This document shows, piece after piece, positions 22,761 to 34,829 of a stretch of 64,000 nucleotides of DNA; the first letter of the stretch is position 1, and every line of letters starts with the position of its first letter. The stretch is from Rhinopomastus cyanomelas (taxonomy: Eukaryota > Chordata > Aves > Bucerotiformes > Rhinopomastidae), in NCBI GenBank assembly GCA_013400115.1, contig VXBP01005598.1:1-64000 (forward strand). The letters run 5' to 3'. The position numbers and the translations under genes are program-made. The notes under the pieces are model-generated. The model saw only the letters and a list, made by a program, of their open reading frames with translations. It was not told where the DNA came from and made no database searches.

Positions 22761-24513
22761 ATCAATGGAGACAGAGGCAGTTGAGCGGATAAATTGATAA
22801 AGAAACTACAAGAAAAACTAGAGAGTTTGTTGACAGATAAAAAGTGAAAATGCTTAAAAGATGGGAGCCCAGCTGCTGATAGGTACCTGGTGGCAATGGG
22901 GGATCAAATGGGTCTGTAGGTACCCACACATCTGATCCATCAGCTTCTGCAATGCAAGAAAATATTCCAGCCTGAGAGCTCTTGCTTCTCTCTCAAGATT
23001 ATTCTCTAAAATGTTTTCCTAAATACTGTGTTTGCACACTCAGGCCACGTGATACAACATGAGCTGCCTTTAAACCCAGGTAAAATTGTCCTGTTGTCCA
23101 GAAAACAACTTGTCTACAAGTCCTGAACAGAATCAGGTATGAGGGATTAAGCTGAGAGGTTGCAAACAGGAAAAATACTTGTTTGATAATATTAATGTGG
23201 AGATGACTTCAGTCTCAGGAGATCTTACTTTACTCTGTTTCTTTTTAAATTGCTAATGTACAGAACTGAAATGATGGGCTTTCTATTTCAGGATGTTAAG
23301 CATATTGGGCTCTGAGAGCAATTAAGAGATGACTAACACATTTGTGCTCTTCTTCATTTGCTCCTTTATATTGCCATGGTTTTGTTTTTCCAATTTGCCT
23401 GTTTTCCAAGGTGGTTCTTTAAACCCTCCTGGGGAGTGTGTTTGCTTTTGTTACCCGGGAGCACACGGGTAAGGAGCCTGGCTCTGTGTGCTGAGGTTGA
23501 AAGACAAAGCAGGAGAGCACCTGGAGGCCAATAGCTCTGTTGTAGCTGTCAAGAGCTCATCCAGGTTTTGTTAGCAGAGGAAGAAACGTTTCCGGCTTCT
23601 TTTCAGACTGCAGAACTTCCTTTAACAAGCTTCACTGCTTGGCTCTGACACAGTCATTTTCCAAACTGGCTCTGTGAACGCCTACATCTAAATGAACAGG
23701 AAGCAATGACACTTTGGGACAACTTGGGGACTATCAGCTGCTGTCAACTCAGACAGAGGAAGAGGAAAGTTTGGAGATTTGAGAGTGGGAAAAGGTTTTG
23801 TTGATTTTGCCTTGTTCTAGACCAACAAAGATGGATGGAATGGGTGGGGAAACTCCCAGCATCTTGCATGTCACCAGCTGGCTCTCTTAAGTTAAGTATG
23901 ACTGCCTGGGTGCTTCATGTTTGACACATACACACCTACAGGAGGACTGGGAAAAAAGCCCCTATATTCAAAAGGGTAGCTGACCAACCATACAGATGAA
24001 TCAGGCTGGAGCCTTTGCCAGTAGTGGGATTCTGCAAACAAGGTGTCATTTCAGCCTGCTTTCAAGGATCTAGTACAGGCTATTTAATCACACTGCCCCA
24101 AGACTGGTGATGCACTGTACGATGCCGTGTCCCGGGATGCTGCATACCCAGGGTGAGGTGTGTGCACATGCACACTTGTGTGTGCATTCAACGGTATTTG
24201 GTAGAACAAGATTTCTGTGAATAGGAAACAGAAGGCATTCAGGTATTTCAAGTCTGCGTGCTCTTTGCAACACGTCCTCTGCAGAAAGAGGCTTCCTTTA
24301 TGAGCATGAAATGGGCAGCCCATTGATGCCCACCTCAACAGGAGAGAAAAACACCATGCAGTGACAGCAAGTCCTGACAGCTGCAGAAGTTCATAGGAGA
24401 TGCTACTGACCTCTGTAGAAATTCCCCTTTGGAGAACATGGGCACCCATGTCTACTTCCTCTTTGCTTAAGCCCAGCCATATGTGGGGTCAGTCTCAGCA
24501 AGCTCAAAGGTGC

Positions 24514-24563
24514 AGAGGTGCAGTGTCCATACCTGCGCAGAGGTGCAGTGCCCATACCTGCAC
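24514..24563. repeat. 25-bp tandem duplication, 2 copies
   Basis: AGAGGTGCAGTGTCCATACC followed by TGCGC is repeated at once as AGAGGTGCAGTGCCCATACC and TGCAC. The two 25-bp units differ at two positions. Confidence 0.9.
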
Positions 24564-25104
24564 TCCACCACCACTCCCTGTGCGGTGTCTTCAGGGGCTC
24601 CTGTAAATTTTGGGGCAACTACCTAAAGGGAGAACAGTGCATCTGCTGCAGGGGAAATCAGCTCAGCTTTGGTTTGCAGACAGAAATGCGAGAAGCAGCA
24701 CCTGACTACCAAAAGGACAACTGGGCAGAGCCTTCTGTTAATCTCTCGTCACAGCTTTCAGGTGGCTGAAGACCATAACTATGAACATGACTGTTCCGAG
24801 GAGGGTCTCTGAGCAGCCTAGTAATTAACACAAGTTAAACACAGAGCTGATGTGAAAGATGCTGTAAGGTGCTATGCAGTCATCTAGGCTACCACGCTCT
24901 GCACACCTGTGTGGGCACAGCTGGCAAGGACTGGGTTTTCAGGAGCAGCAAGAACTGCCCAGAACTCCTTAAATCAGTGATCTGTGTATTTTAAAACAAA
25001 ACAGGGCCCTGAAAACCAGCCTCCAAAGAACACAGTTTGACATGCAGCATTTGAGCTAGTGCTGTTCTGAAAGGTAAAGTAATAATTCTTGTAAGTCCAG
25101 CTAT

Positions 25105-25142
25105 AGGAATCATTAGAGGCACCAGGAATCATTAGAGGCACC
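25105..25142. repeat. 19-bp perfect tandem duplication, 2 copies
   Basis: AGGAATCATTAGAGGCACC occurs twice in a row without a mismatch. The identity suggests a recent slippage event. Confidence 0.93.
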
Positions 25143-26021
25143 AGCCACCAACATGTGCAGGGTTGAACAAGTTACTACTAACAGCATTGGCCATGTAATA
25201 AGCTTTGTTTTTTTGGGAGCAAATCCTTTCTAGTTTGTGTTAGACAGACCCAAACTGGCAGAAGTGTTGGTTTCTTTACCAAAACAAGAGCAAAATAACA
25301 GAGAAATTCAAGTTTTATACTGGCCTAACTCAACCTTCTAAAGCTTAATTAATACAGAAAAAGCCTTTTGAAAGAAATAATTGAGGTTTTTATCCTAAAT
25401 GTTAGCGTTTCAAGGTCTGTGTAATTCAGCTCAGCTACTGATGGAATTTGATCTGGGATCCTGAAAAATTGTGTTCTAAATGTCTCCGTTAATCTGCTCT
25501 CACCAGAAATGCCCTGCTGCTTCCTTCCCAGTTAGGAGTTCAGCTGGCAAGAATAGCATGTTCTCTTGAAACTAGACTGCACTTAATCACACTGTGCGTC
25601 TGAACTTCAGTTTCCTTTAGATGCTGAAAGCACATTAAAATATTCTACCAGTAAAGACTTCCAGATAGAATCTAGAAGAGGAGCATGGAAAGGTAAGAGT
25701 GCAGAACTAAACTGGGAGACCACTGGTTAGAGGGCACCAAGTGAATTAGCAGCACTACAGGCTTCATAAGAAAAAGGGATGTGTTGTCACATTTGGTAGC
25801 ACCTTTTTGAGCAAGTTCCAGAGAGCCAGATATGACTTGAAGGAGCACATATTGCCATATGATCCTATGATCACTCTTTGTAGCTAAGTGATTCGCTCCA
25901 CTCTTGTGAGTGTTATTCATACACCTACGTTGGACGCAGAGCACCGGATTCAGGACACTCCTTGAGGAGAACCCTACTCCCACTAAAACACAGGTCTGCT
26001 GTCATCTTCAGTGTGGTGATG

Positions 26022-27014
26022 GCATCTTGATCTGGATGAGGGAACTGAGCACATCCTCAGCCTTGCAGATGACACCAAGCTGGGAGGATGTGTCAATGTA
26101 CTGGAGGGTAGGGAGACAGAGGAGACAGGCTGGATCGATGGGTCAAGGTTAATTGTATGAGGTTTGACAAGGCCAAGTACCAGGTCCTGCACTTGAGTCA
26201 TAACAACCTCATGGTCGGCTGCAGACTTGGGGTAAAGCTGCAGGTCAGAAAAGGACATGAGGATAGTTGGTAGTCAACTAAACATGAGAGTAGTGTGCCC
26301 ACGTGGCCAACAAGGCCAACAGTATCCTGGCTTGGATTGGCAGCTGGAAAGCCAGTCCAAAAGGACCAATGCCAAACAGGACCTGGGCATGGTAGGCAAA
26401 TAAATATAACCTAACAGTGTGCCCAGGTGGCTAAGAAGGGCAACACTATCCTGGTTTCTATCAGAAACAGTGTGGCCAGCATGAAAGTGATTGTGCCCCT
26501 GTACTCCGCGCTAGTAAGGCTGTATCTCAAATACTGGGTTTGGTTCCTAGCCCCTCAATGCCAGAAAGGCACAGAAGTGCTGGAGAGAGTCCAGAGAAGG
26601 TCAAAAAAGCTGGTGAGGAGTCTGGAGCATTAGTACTCTGAGTTGCAGCTGAGGGAACTGGGCTGGTTTAGCGTGGAGAAAAGGAGGCTGAGAGGAGCTC
26701 CTATCCTCTGTAGATACCTGACAAGAGGTTGGAGAGAAGTGTGGGATGGTCTCTTCTCTGTGGTGTCCAGAGCATGTGGTTGCAAGCTGCATCAGGGGAA
26801 GTTTAGGCTGGATATTAGGATTAACTTCTTTCACTTAAAGGATCATCAAACATTGAAATAGGCTGCCCAGGGCAGTGTTGGAGTCCCTGGAGGTATTTTA
26901 AGGACACGTAGATGTGGTGCTGAGAGACACGGTTTAGCAGTCTGCTGTTGGTGCTGGGTTAACAGTTGGATTTGATGATCTTAAAGGTCACTTCCAACCA
27001 AAGAGATTCTGTGA
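26022..27014 (+). mobile_element. CR1: long CR1 LINE fragment (ORF2 end plus 3' UTR), D tail
   Basis: About 1 kb, sense. The 5' part encodes the reverse transcriptase active-site region: codons at 26062-26079 read LADDTK, the [F/Y/L]xDD catalytic box of LINE reverse transcriptases with both aspartates present. The frame is then lost by indels and stops. Downstream come the usual landmarks: TGCCCCTGTACTCCGCGCTA, TGCTGGAGAGAGTCCAGAGA, GCTGAGGGAACTGGGCTGG and TAGGCTGCCCAGGGCAGTG. The tail is TTGGATTTGATGATCTTAAA and ends GATTCTGTGA. An internal stretch is duplicated (26293-26340 and 26415-26460). The element is dead, with several frameshifts. Confidence 0.93.
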
Positions 27015-29168
27015 AGGAGTCAGACTTGTTAAAAAATAGTCTGGCTTGCTACAAGCAATTGTTGATTACAGCTTTTAGAAAAAGGCAAAAAAAAGGCAAA
27101 CAGATGAACCCCTAATACATGCTGCTTGGAAAACATCCTGAGCACAAGTGGAGAAAGCTGCAGCAATAACAAGCAGCCATGGGGAGCAGCACATAAGCCC
27201 CACTTAACTCTGTGACTCCTGAGCAGTCCCAGTCTCCTGAAGAGCAGATTATATTCAGCACTGGGAAATGCAACTCCTGATAACAGCCCGTGATGAAGAT
27301 ATCATAACCTAGCTGGAAATGTTCCTTGAACTCCCTGCCAAGGAAAACGGTAGAGCACCAGCTATTTCAGCTGCAGGAGCTACCTACCCACTTTATTAAC
27401 ATGCACTGAATCTGTTGCTTAAATGACTCTCGGGGGAACAAAGAGCGGAAGCAGCTATTACACTCGGTGCATATTTACCACTGCGCTCATTCAGCTCCGT
27501 TACAAGCCCAGGACGATTTCAAAGCCGTTGCTCACGAGCTGGAAAGCTCACTGAGAAGGCTTTATTCGAGGACACAAGCTGGGTCAGATTTCCTAACTTC
27601 TTCCTTTCTTTAATGAAGAATGATTTGAGGCTTTGAAAAATTGAAGGCTTTGAAAAAAAATCTAGCATAGTAAAATCACCCAGTTCTCAGTAACAGCCCT
27701 CTGTTAGGTTTGTTTGATGACCAATGACACGTACAAGTGTGGTCTTTCGTTTTCCCTCCTCTTATTCTGGATATTTATATTCCTCTGCAAAACCCTTACA
27801 GACCACAGGTGACCGTGCCAACCAGCTAAACACATTCCCACAGAATAAAGCAAAACCTATCAGCTGCAATAATTCATTGTGCATTTACACCCACAGGATC
27901 AATGAGTAGCTAAAGCTGAAGCGTCTGGAAGGGCTGAACATTCATATTTTACCATTAATTTCTTATCACTGTTGAAATTGCTAGTGATTGCAATTTCTAG
28001 CAGCAGTTACTAGTGGTGCAAGTGTAGTGCCAGTTTACCCCATCTTTTGGACCTTTGGGATACTCAGGCTTGTCAAGTCTGTTCAGTCTGGACCCATCAG
28101 GCATGGGCTACATGTTTAAATGCAGCAGCGCCTTAAAAACCTTTCAATCTAGTGAGGTTCAGTGGCTACTCTGCAGGAAAACTAATGGCCAAGCTTCTGC
28201 AGTATCTAGTCTAGAGTCAGGTTATTATCAGCATGGATGTAACCAAAGCCCGATACTCAAAAAACTCTAAAGAGAGCTTAATCCTCTCAGCACCTTCCTC
28301 TTGGATCTGACACTCAAGTTACAGGGTCAACATCTTGGCTCCTCCTCAGAGAGCTTTGTGCTGAACTCTAGTAACCCTCAGCAGCAGACAGGCTCTGGGA
28401 GGCATCAGTGCCTGTGTAGCTAACATAAATTTTTGTCACACTGGAAAGACTGCCTTCAGACACCCATGTGGTTCAGGTAATTCAAGAGAGGCACTAGAAA
28501 TATATATTTAAGCCTTACTTAAAGAAGGGCAACACACACCTGAAAAAGCAGCAGTTGATTTCACAGAGAGTGACTGCAAACTCCTGGGCTGCTGTTAAGG
28601 CTCGAGCCTGTTTTGGATATTACTAGTCCAACGAGTTCTAACACAACCAGAGTCTCTCCTTAAAAACTAGGAGAAGGGTACATACATGTAGGGGTGAGGA
28701 TGTAGAAAGCAAGACCTTCTTCAAATGGGATCTTATCTTGTAGTGTTCTCCCCACTTCACCAGCAAACTACATCAGAGAGATTAATTGCACAGAGGTCTC
28801 CATCCTAACTTGTATGTCATCAGTAAAGCTAAACCCAAGTAAATATGAAGGCATGTTTCCAGATTTACTGTTGCTGGACTTTCCCCTTTCTTACCAAGAG
28901 TAAACAAAGCCTCTTAAAGCCTGTGAGCAAATGGAGTGACTAATAATGATAACATGAGCCTCCCCAGGACTGCCTCCACTTCTTCCAGAAACTAAAGGAA
29001 GAGCTCCTTTGTAATCCCACCAAGCTCCATTGTAATCCCACCTTGATGTTTTCATGCTAAGAGGCTGAAAATCAACTTTGAAGTTTAATTTACAGATTTG
29101 GATTTTACTTTACATATTATTAACCAACAGAACGAAGGAATTTTAAAAAAAGCATCCGGTTTTGTTTG
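27015..29168. other. unique non-coding sequence
   Basis: No gene or repeat recognised. A 200-bp stretch near 27360-27560 has more CpG (CTCGG, ACTCGG, GCTCACGAG) than neighbouring DNA. A 21-bp tandem duplication is at 29002-29043. Confidence 0.45.
29002..29043. repeat. 21-bp tandem duplication, 2 copies
   Basis: AGCTCCTTTGTAATCCCACC plus A is followed by AGCTCCATTGTAATCCCACC plus T. The two units differ at two positions. Confidence 0.9.
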
Positions 29169-29240
29169 GAATCATAGAATCATAAGGGATTGGAAAGGAC
29201 CTTGAAAGATCATCTAGTCCAATCCCCCTGCCACAGCAGG
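29169..29240 (-). mobile_element. CR1: CR1 tail-only fragment, B type, left arm of a foldback
   Basis: GAATCATAGAATCATAAGGG to CCCCTGCCACAGCAGG, antisense. It abuts, with no spacer, a sense CR1 starting GGCTGCCCAGG, so the two tails point outward. Confidence 0.93.
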
Positions 29241-29397
29241 GCTGCCCAGGAAGGTTGTGGAGTCTGCTTCTCTGGAGACATTTAAAACCTGCCTGGACAT
29301 GTCCCTGTGCCACTTGGTCTGGAAGATCCTGCTGTGTTGGGGGGATTGGACTAGATGATCTTTCGAGGTCCCTTCCAAACCCTAATGATTCTATATG
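29240..29397 (+). mobile_element. CR1: CR1 LINE 3' fragment, B tail, right arm of a foldback
   Basis: GCTGCCCAGGAAGGTTGTGG, then GAGACATTTAAAACCTGCC, CACTTGGTCTGGAAGATCC and the B end TTGGACTAGATGATCTTTCG, then ACCCTAATGATTCTATATG. The last about 70 bp (29328-29397) are complementary to the fragment at 29169-29240. Confidence 0.94.
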
Positions 29398-30243
29398 TTA
29401 CATGCTGACTCAGCACTTTCATTGTGGATGAAAGGTGAACCTGGCTGTTTTGTAGGTGAAGGGAAGGCACATACAGGAGGATAACAATACTTTGCACCAA
29501 AGAAAATAAGGTTTGTTTACATCCCCAGTCCTTACAACCACCACATCACAGAGTACAGGACTTTATTCAAACAACTTTGGAGACTTCCTTGTTCTTACCA
29601 GTAGCTCTGAGCATTTGCTAAATATTTGCTTAAAGATATTTGCCAGAAGCCCTATCAGCAGGAGCTAGGCACTGGTGAGCAACCACTTCCCTACCCAGAG
29701 CACTGTCACCAGCACCTAGCTGGCTGAAATATATTGAAAATCCAGGTAAGGAAGTTCAGACAGAACAACCTACAAAGACACAACTTTCCAACCAAAGCAA
29801 AGCCTTTGTATGTCCTGAGGAAGGTGGTACTGCCCATGCTAAAAGTTCTGTTCTGGGTCAAGCATCATAGGCTTCATTCATTCAGAAAGTAACTTCCACA
29901 CAGAGCTCAGCCAACTTTCATGGATGGTCCTGCCCAGGTCAGGAAGTGGCCCCCAAAGGGCTGCAGAGGGTGGTGATTTTCCTCAGACCCCTTGGTGTCC
30001 TCCTTTACACCTCATCCTACAGGAAAACCTTTGCTTCCCTGCTTTCATGCCATAGAGCAAGTGGCCAGCAGAACCACCCCCCAACACCACTGCAACACTC
30101 CTGTGCTCTATGGAATCCACTCCAACCAACTGCTGCTCTGAATCCCTCTCAGCTGCTGATCCTCAAAGACAAATTAAAAGGGAGCAGCTGCTGACAGGCC
30201 CCTGCCAGAGATGGACCCAGGCTTCTCCAAGCCTGTGACAGGT
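29398..30243. other. unique non-coding sequence
   Basis: No gene or repeat recognised. Confidence 0.45.
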
Positions 30244-31060
30244 TGTCATCAGTAGATCAAGTCCAAGGTGAGATCAACCAATTAATTCAGTTAATGTATT
30301 AATGGACTGAAACAAAAACAAAACAAGGAGAGTTCAAAACCGCTTCTAAGTTGCAGGCAAAACCAAAAAATAGCTCAATTTGGGGAAAAACAAGGTACAT
30401 TCAGTTCTCAGAGCATGAAAACGCAAACCCCAACACACAGATATCACATGGTCTTACATGTCACATATCATATCACATGGGCTGAGCTGCTAGTATCTCC
30501 ACACCCGCAGGAGAAAGAAATCTCCTTTAGTTCTTTTCCTTGTGGGAGTGTGAAGACCATTCAGTCTGTGCATCCATCCCTCCCTGCCACTGTCTCTTAC
30601 ACAGGCTGGCCCTCTGCTCCATCTGCCTCCAAGCCAGTCCTCCCCTTCCAGTGTCCCCATTGCCATGGCCACAAATGACAGGCAGACAGTCCATTTCAGC
30701 AGTGGATTGCAGGTGAAACCTGTCCTGTGCTGGTCTGTGAGGTTCCAAAACTCCCCCTCTCACCATGCCCCACGTTCCAAGGAGAAGGTGGCTGCTGTGC
30801 TCAGCCCCAGTGACCTGTGCTTCTGCTCCAATGAAAAGCAACAAAAAGAATGATGGATGAAGCGGGGAGCAGGAAGCTCTGAACCAGTCATATTGGTTTT
30901 CACAGAAGTGAAAAATTCAACTTGGAATTCCCAGACAAGGAAAGCTGATGAGTGATTCAGTCCCCAGTCCCTCAGGCAAGAAACCCACCAAATTCCAACT
31001 GCACAGAGGTGATGGGAAAGCTGGCATGCCCACAGCCATAAGGAGGTAGCAGTTGTCACA
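30244..31060 (-). mobile_element. LTR-like repeat of unknown family (copy 1)
   Basis: Matches the plus-strand stretch at 56848-57549 when reverse-complemented. Shared landmarks, read on the minus strand, include AATTTGGTGGGTTTCTTGCC, GGGAATTCCAAGTTGAATTT, GACTGGCTTGGAGGCAGATG and TTTTCCCCAAATTGAG. Both copies stop matching right after a CTGATGACA / CTGCTGACA end, which suits an LTR 3' terminus (CA). The other border is less certain: clear similarity ends at 30997, but the copy may extend to about 31060, where TGACAACTGC could be the 5' terminus. No internal retroviral sequence is seen, so this is at most a solo LTR. No clean target-site duplication was found. Confidence 0.6.
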
Positions 31061-32436
31061 GGAGTGGTGAATTAGCTTTCATGTATTTTTCCCAACCCCA
31101 CAAAACAAGGGATGTTTCAGCACTGCCTCTCCTTCCACCCCTGCCCCTCTCCTAAGCCATTCTCACTGTTAAGCAAAGCAGAGCTGTGCCCCAGCCTGAG
31201 AGCAGAAGCCTGGGAGGCTGAGCCAGGTCCCCGGCTCATATCTGGTCACTAGTCCCAGAGCAATGAACAGAGTATTAATTCTCTACATCTCCCCAGTGCT
31301 TGTGCTGCTGTATTATCTTCTTTCCCCTCTGAATAGCTCTGCACAATCTGTTCAGAACCTCTTGGGAGGGAAGAATTAGAAAAAAAAAAAACACCAAAAA
31401 AAGGGAAGAAAATAGTGGCACTGTTAGACAGAGACGCACAGAGAAACCTTTGTGTGCCAGAGCAAGGGAGCCAGCAGAGATGTCTCCAACAGTTTTCAGC
31501 AGCAGACAAGCTAGGATGGAATTAGCACCGAGCTCACTGGGGTGCAATATAATCACAGCACCCACAGGCAGGCCCCACAGATAATCTGGCTACTGTGCTT
31601 CCAAACAACAGCTGCACTTGAGCTCTACTTGGTCACATCAGCATAGGCAGGGAAGCTATTTTTCTATCACTGCTAGACTATGGGACATCCACAGCAGTTT
31701 GGGAGGAGGCAGGTAAGAGCCCTTCCCTGCTGATTCACTTGGTGCTGCTGGCAAGGGGCTGCAGCAGCTGCAGAGGGAGGGCAGCTGGTTTACTGCACAC
31801 AGTTGTGGGTTACACCTTTGATTATACCAGTGTCACCACAGAATGGTTCATCTGACCCCTCTCCACATGCTCTCCACCCCTTCCTAGCCACTACATGAAT
31901 AAATAGTGATTAGTCCTCAGAGCAGAAGAGCAAAACACAGGTGGGTGAGTTGGCCAGCACTCCTCCTCCCGCACACACTGCGAAACCAGTCATCAACTGG
32001 GTGAAGCAAATGAGGTCCCACTGAGGCCAAACCCTGCTCTGCCAAAACGGGAAGTGGAGCGAGTTCTTAACCACAGCTCATGTGATGGTGGTCAGATGTT
32101 TTTAACCAGGCTGTTCCAGCTCAACTAACTCCCACCCCTCCTACTAACTAGGTTATAAATGCCTAGTCCCTCAGCCCTGTTACTCAAGCAAGTCCCAAGT
32201 TAGTGAAGAGAAAAAGTTAATCACCATGTGAAGGAGCCACTGAACTGTAAGCTCTGAGCTGTGTCTAACAGACAGGTGCTCGGCAAGTGAGAGCTCGGCT
32301 TCCTCCGGGGCAAGGAAGGCAGAGCTGGGCTGTGGAAGTTCTGGCTGCCTGGCTTCGTTTTGCTGGAAAATGGCAGGGTTAAGGTTTCACACGAGCCTGC
32401 TGGTGCCCTTCTGTATATATTGCTTGAGTCTGACAA
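31061..32436. other. unique non-coding sequence
   Basis: No gene recognised. Contains an A-rich patch at 31380-31411 (A12, then CACCA7), which is low complexity. Confidence 0.45.
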
Positions 32437-33613
32437 ACTTCGTGGCCTTCTGTGACAAGGCTGCAGCGTTGGTGGATAAGAGTAGAGCAACTGGTGTCAT
32501 CTGCCTGGGCTTGTGCAGGGCATTTGACACTGTCCTGCGTGATATCCTCATCTCGAAAGTACAGAGACGTGGGTTTGACAGATGGGCCTCTCAGTGGACA
32601 AGGAATTGACTGGATTGTCACACTGACAGATCAATGGCTCAATGTCCAAGTGGAGATCAATGATGAGTTGGTGCTCCTCAGGGGTCTGTTTTGGATCCAG
32701 TGCTGTTTGACATCTTTTGTTGGGTGACTGGGGCATTGACTGCCCTCTTGGCAAGTTTGCTGATGGCACCAAGCTCTGTGGGGTGGTGAATGTGTTGGGG
32801 CTATGGGAGGTCATCCAGAGGGACCTGGACAGCCTGGAGAACTGGGCCTGTGCAAGCTGCCTGAGGTTCAACAAGTCCAAGTAGAGAGTCCTACATCTGG
32901 GTTGGGGTAACCCCAAACACAAACACATGCTGGGTGGTGAATGGATCAAGAGCAGGTCTGAGGAAAAGGACTGGAGGGTCTTGGTAGACAAGGAGCTCAA
33001 CATGAACTCAGCCCAGAAGATCAGCCATGTCCTGGGCTGGATCAAAAGGACTGTCACCAGCAGGTCAAGAGGAGTGAGTCTCTCCCTCTACTCTGTTCTT
33101 GTGAGAACTCACCTGGAGTCCTGCATCTAGTTCTGAAGTCTCCAACACAAAAAGGACCTGGAGTTGTTGGAATGAGTCCAGAGGAGGCCACAAAGATGAT
33201 CAGAGAGCTGGAGTGTCTCTGATATGAAGACAGGCTGAGGGAGCAGGGACTGTTCAGGAGGAACAGAAAGCTCCAGGGGGACCTCACAGATGCCTTTCCA
33301 GTATCTGAATGACAGAAAGCTGCAGAGGGACATTTTATTAGTGATAGGACAAGGGGAAATGTCATCCAGTGATGGGGCAAGGAAAAGAGAGTAGGTTTAG
33401 GTTAGATCTCAGGAAGAAATTCCTCCCTGTGAGGGTGCTGAACAGATCACCCAGGAAGGTTATAGATGAGCCCTCCCTGGAAGTGTTCAAGGCCATGTTG
33501 GATGAGGCTCTGGGCAACCTGTTCTGCTGAGAGGTGTCCATGCCCATGACAGGGAACCTGGAACTAGATGATGTCTGAGGTCCCTTCCAACCTAAATAAT
33601 GATGTGATTCAGT
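32437..33613 (+). mobile_element. CR1: long CR1 LINE fragment (reverse transcriptase plus 3' UTR), E tail
   Basis: About 1.18 kb, sense, and the longest copy here. The 5' part encodes CR1 ORF2: FVAFCDKAAALVDKSR is followed by a CRAFDTVLRDIL segment that corresponds to reverse transcriptase motif A (AFD). Further on, KFADGTKLCG (32753 on) is the active-site box with the second catalytic Asp changed to Gly (32756-32767). Stops and indels break the frame throughout. The 3' UTR has ACCACAAAGATGATCAGAG-type text, AGGAAGAAATTCCTCCCTGT and a tail GAACTAGATGATGTCTGAGG. Old and inactive. Confidence 0.94.
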
Positions 33614-34829
33614 GACACATTCCCACAAAAATGGGTATGAGAGGACAAATATAGAAAAGTTTAAGGCCAGCTCTACACTTACATGAGATTCATTGCACTA
33701 ATGACCCTGTTCTTACATTAGCCAGTGTAACCCGTGAGATATTCAAAACACAGTGTCCAGAAAACCGAGACAAAAAATTACAGCCAGATAAGGGCAGAAA
33801 CTTTCCAGGGATCCTCTGCCTCCGCTGCACTCAAAGCTCAGCCAGCCCATCGGGTTAGTCTGACCGAAACAATCCTGCTTTCCTTTTCAGCAGAGGTCAT
33901 TAACCCAAAATGAAGCATGAAAGCCTTGCAGGATGCACTGTGGAGGTGCTGAAACAGGCAGTGGAAAAATGGGATTGCTACTCCTGTAGACCACTGTTAC
34001 ACTGACCACTGCTAGTCAGGCCTTTCATTAGAAATGGGAGCGACCAGCTAGAAGGTGACCCCGGCTGTGATGTACTGTGTCAGGGGGTGCTCTGGGGGCA
34101 GACGTTCTTCACTGAGACACCTCAGGGCTCGTTGGACATTTCTGTCTATGGCCAGGGGAGACCATTTGACCAAACTTCTCATCCAGGGGAGCAGCAAGCC
34201 CTGAGCACAGCTCCAAGTGCAGTGGAGACTGTCACCAGCAGAATCCCTGGTGCCTCATCCATTATTCAGCAGCTGCTGCTGGCTCTCACTCACATACATC
34301 ACCTGAGCATAAATAAATAAAACACCACACGTACAAGCTTGTGACAGAGGAGACTATTAAAATCTAATGAAGCAGCATGCTTCATGCATTTTCTTCTACT
34401 ATGTAATGAAGCACTGACCATTTCACCAGCACCCACCTTGTTGAGGTGCAGACCTTGGACAGTTTTTATTTAGTTGCAAGCCAGAGAAACCTTTTCACTT
34501 TCTTTTTTCAGCAAGAATGATATCCTCCTTTTTACCTGGACAGAAGATCCCACCCCAACCTGTTCCAATAAATAATTTTAGAATACTACAACAGCCCTGT
34601 CATAATCTCCATTAAAAGAACTTGACATGTTCCAGCCTCTCATTACTGCTTGCAAGAACCCTCATAACTCAACTGCAGCGATACTTCTTTCCTCAGGAGC
34701 GACATAATGAACAAGGGTCAATCCTCTTCCACGTTGCTAGACATCCAGCAGAGATTTCTGCACCCTGAGACAGGCTGTCTATGCAGCCTTGAATTCCAGC
34801 TAGGATACGTCCTGAAGAAGCAGACCCTG
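33614..34829. other. unique non-coding sequence
   Basis: No gene or repeat recognised. Confidence 0.45.

Larger units (their letters stand above)
22761..26021. other. unique non-coding sequence
   Basis: About 3.3 kb with no gene or interspersed repeat recognised. Holds two short tandem duplications (24514-24563 and 25105-25142). Confidence 0.45.

Noticed and set aside
24156..24175. GTGTGCACATGCACAC palindrome-like motif
   Set aside because: Arms of only 7 bp in a GT/CA-rich context, expected by chance.
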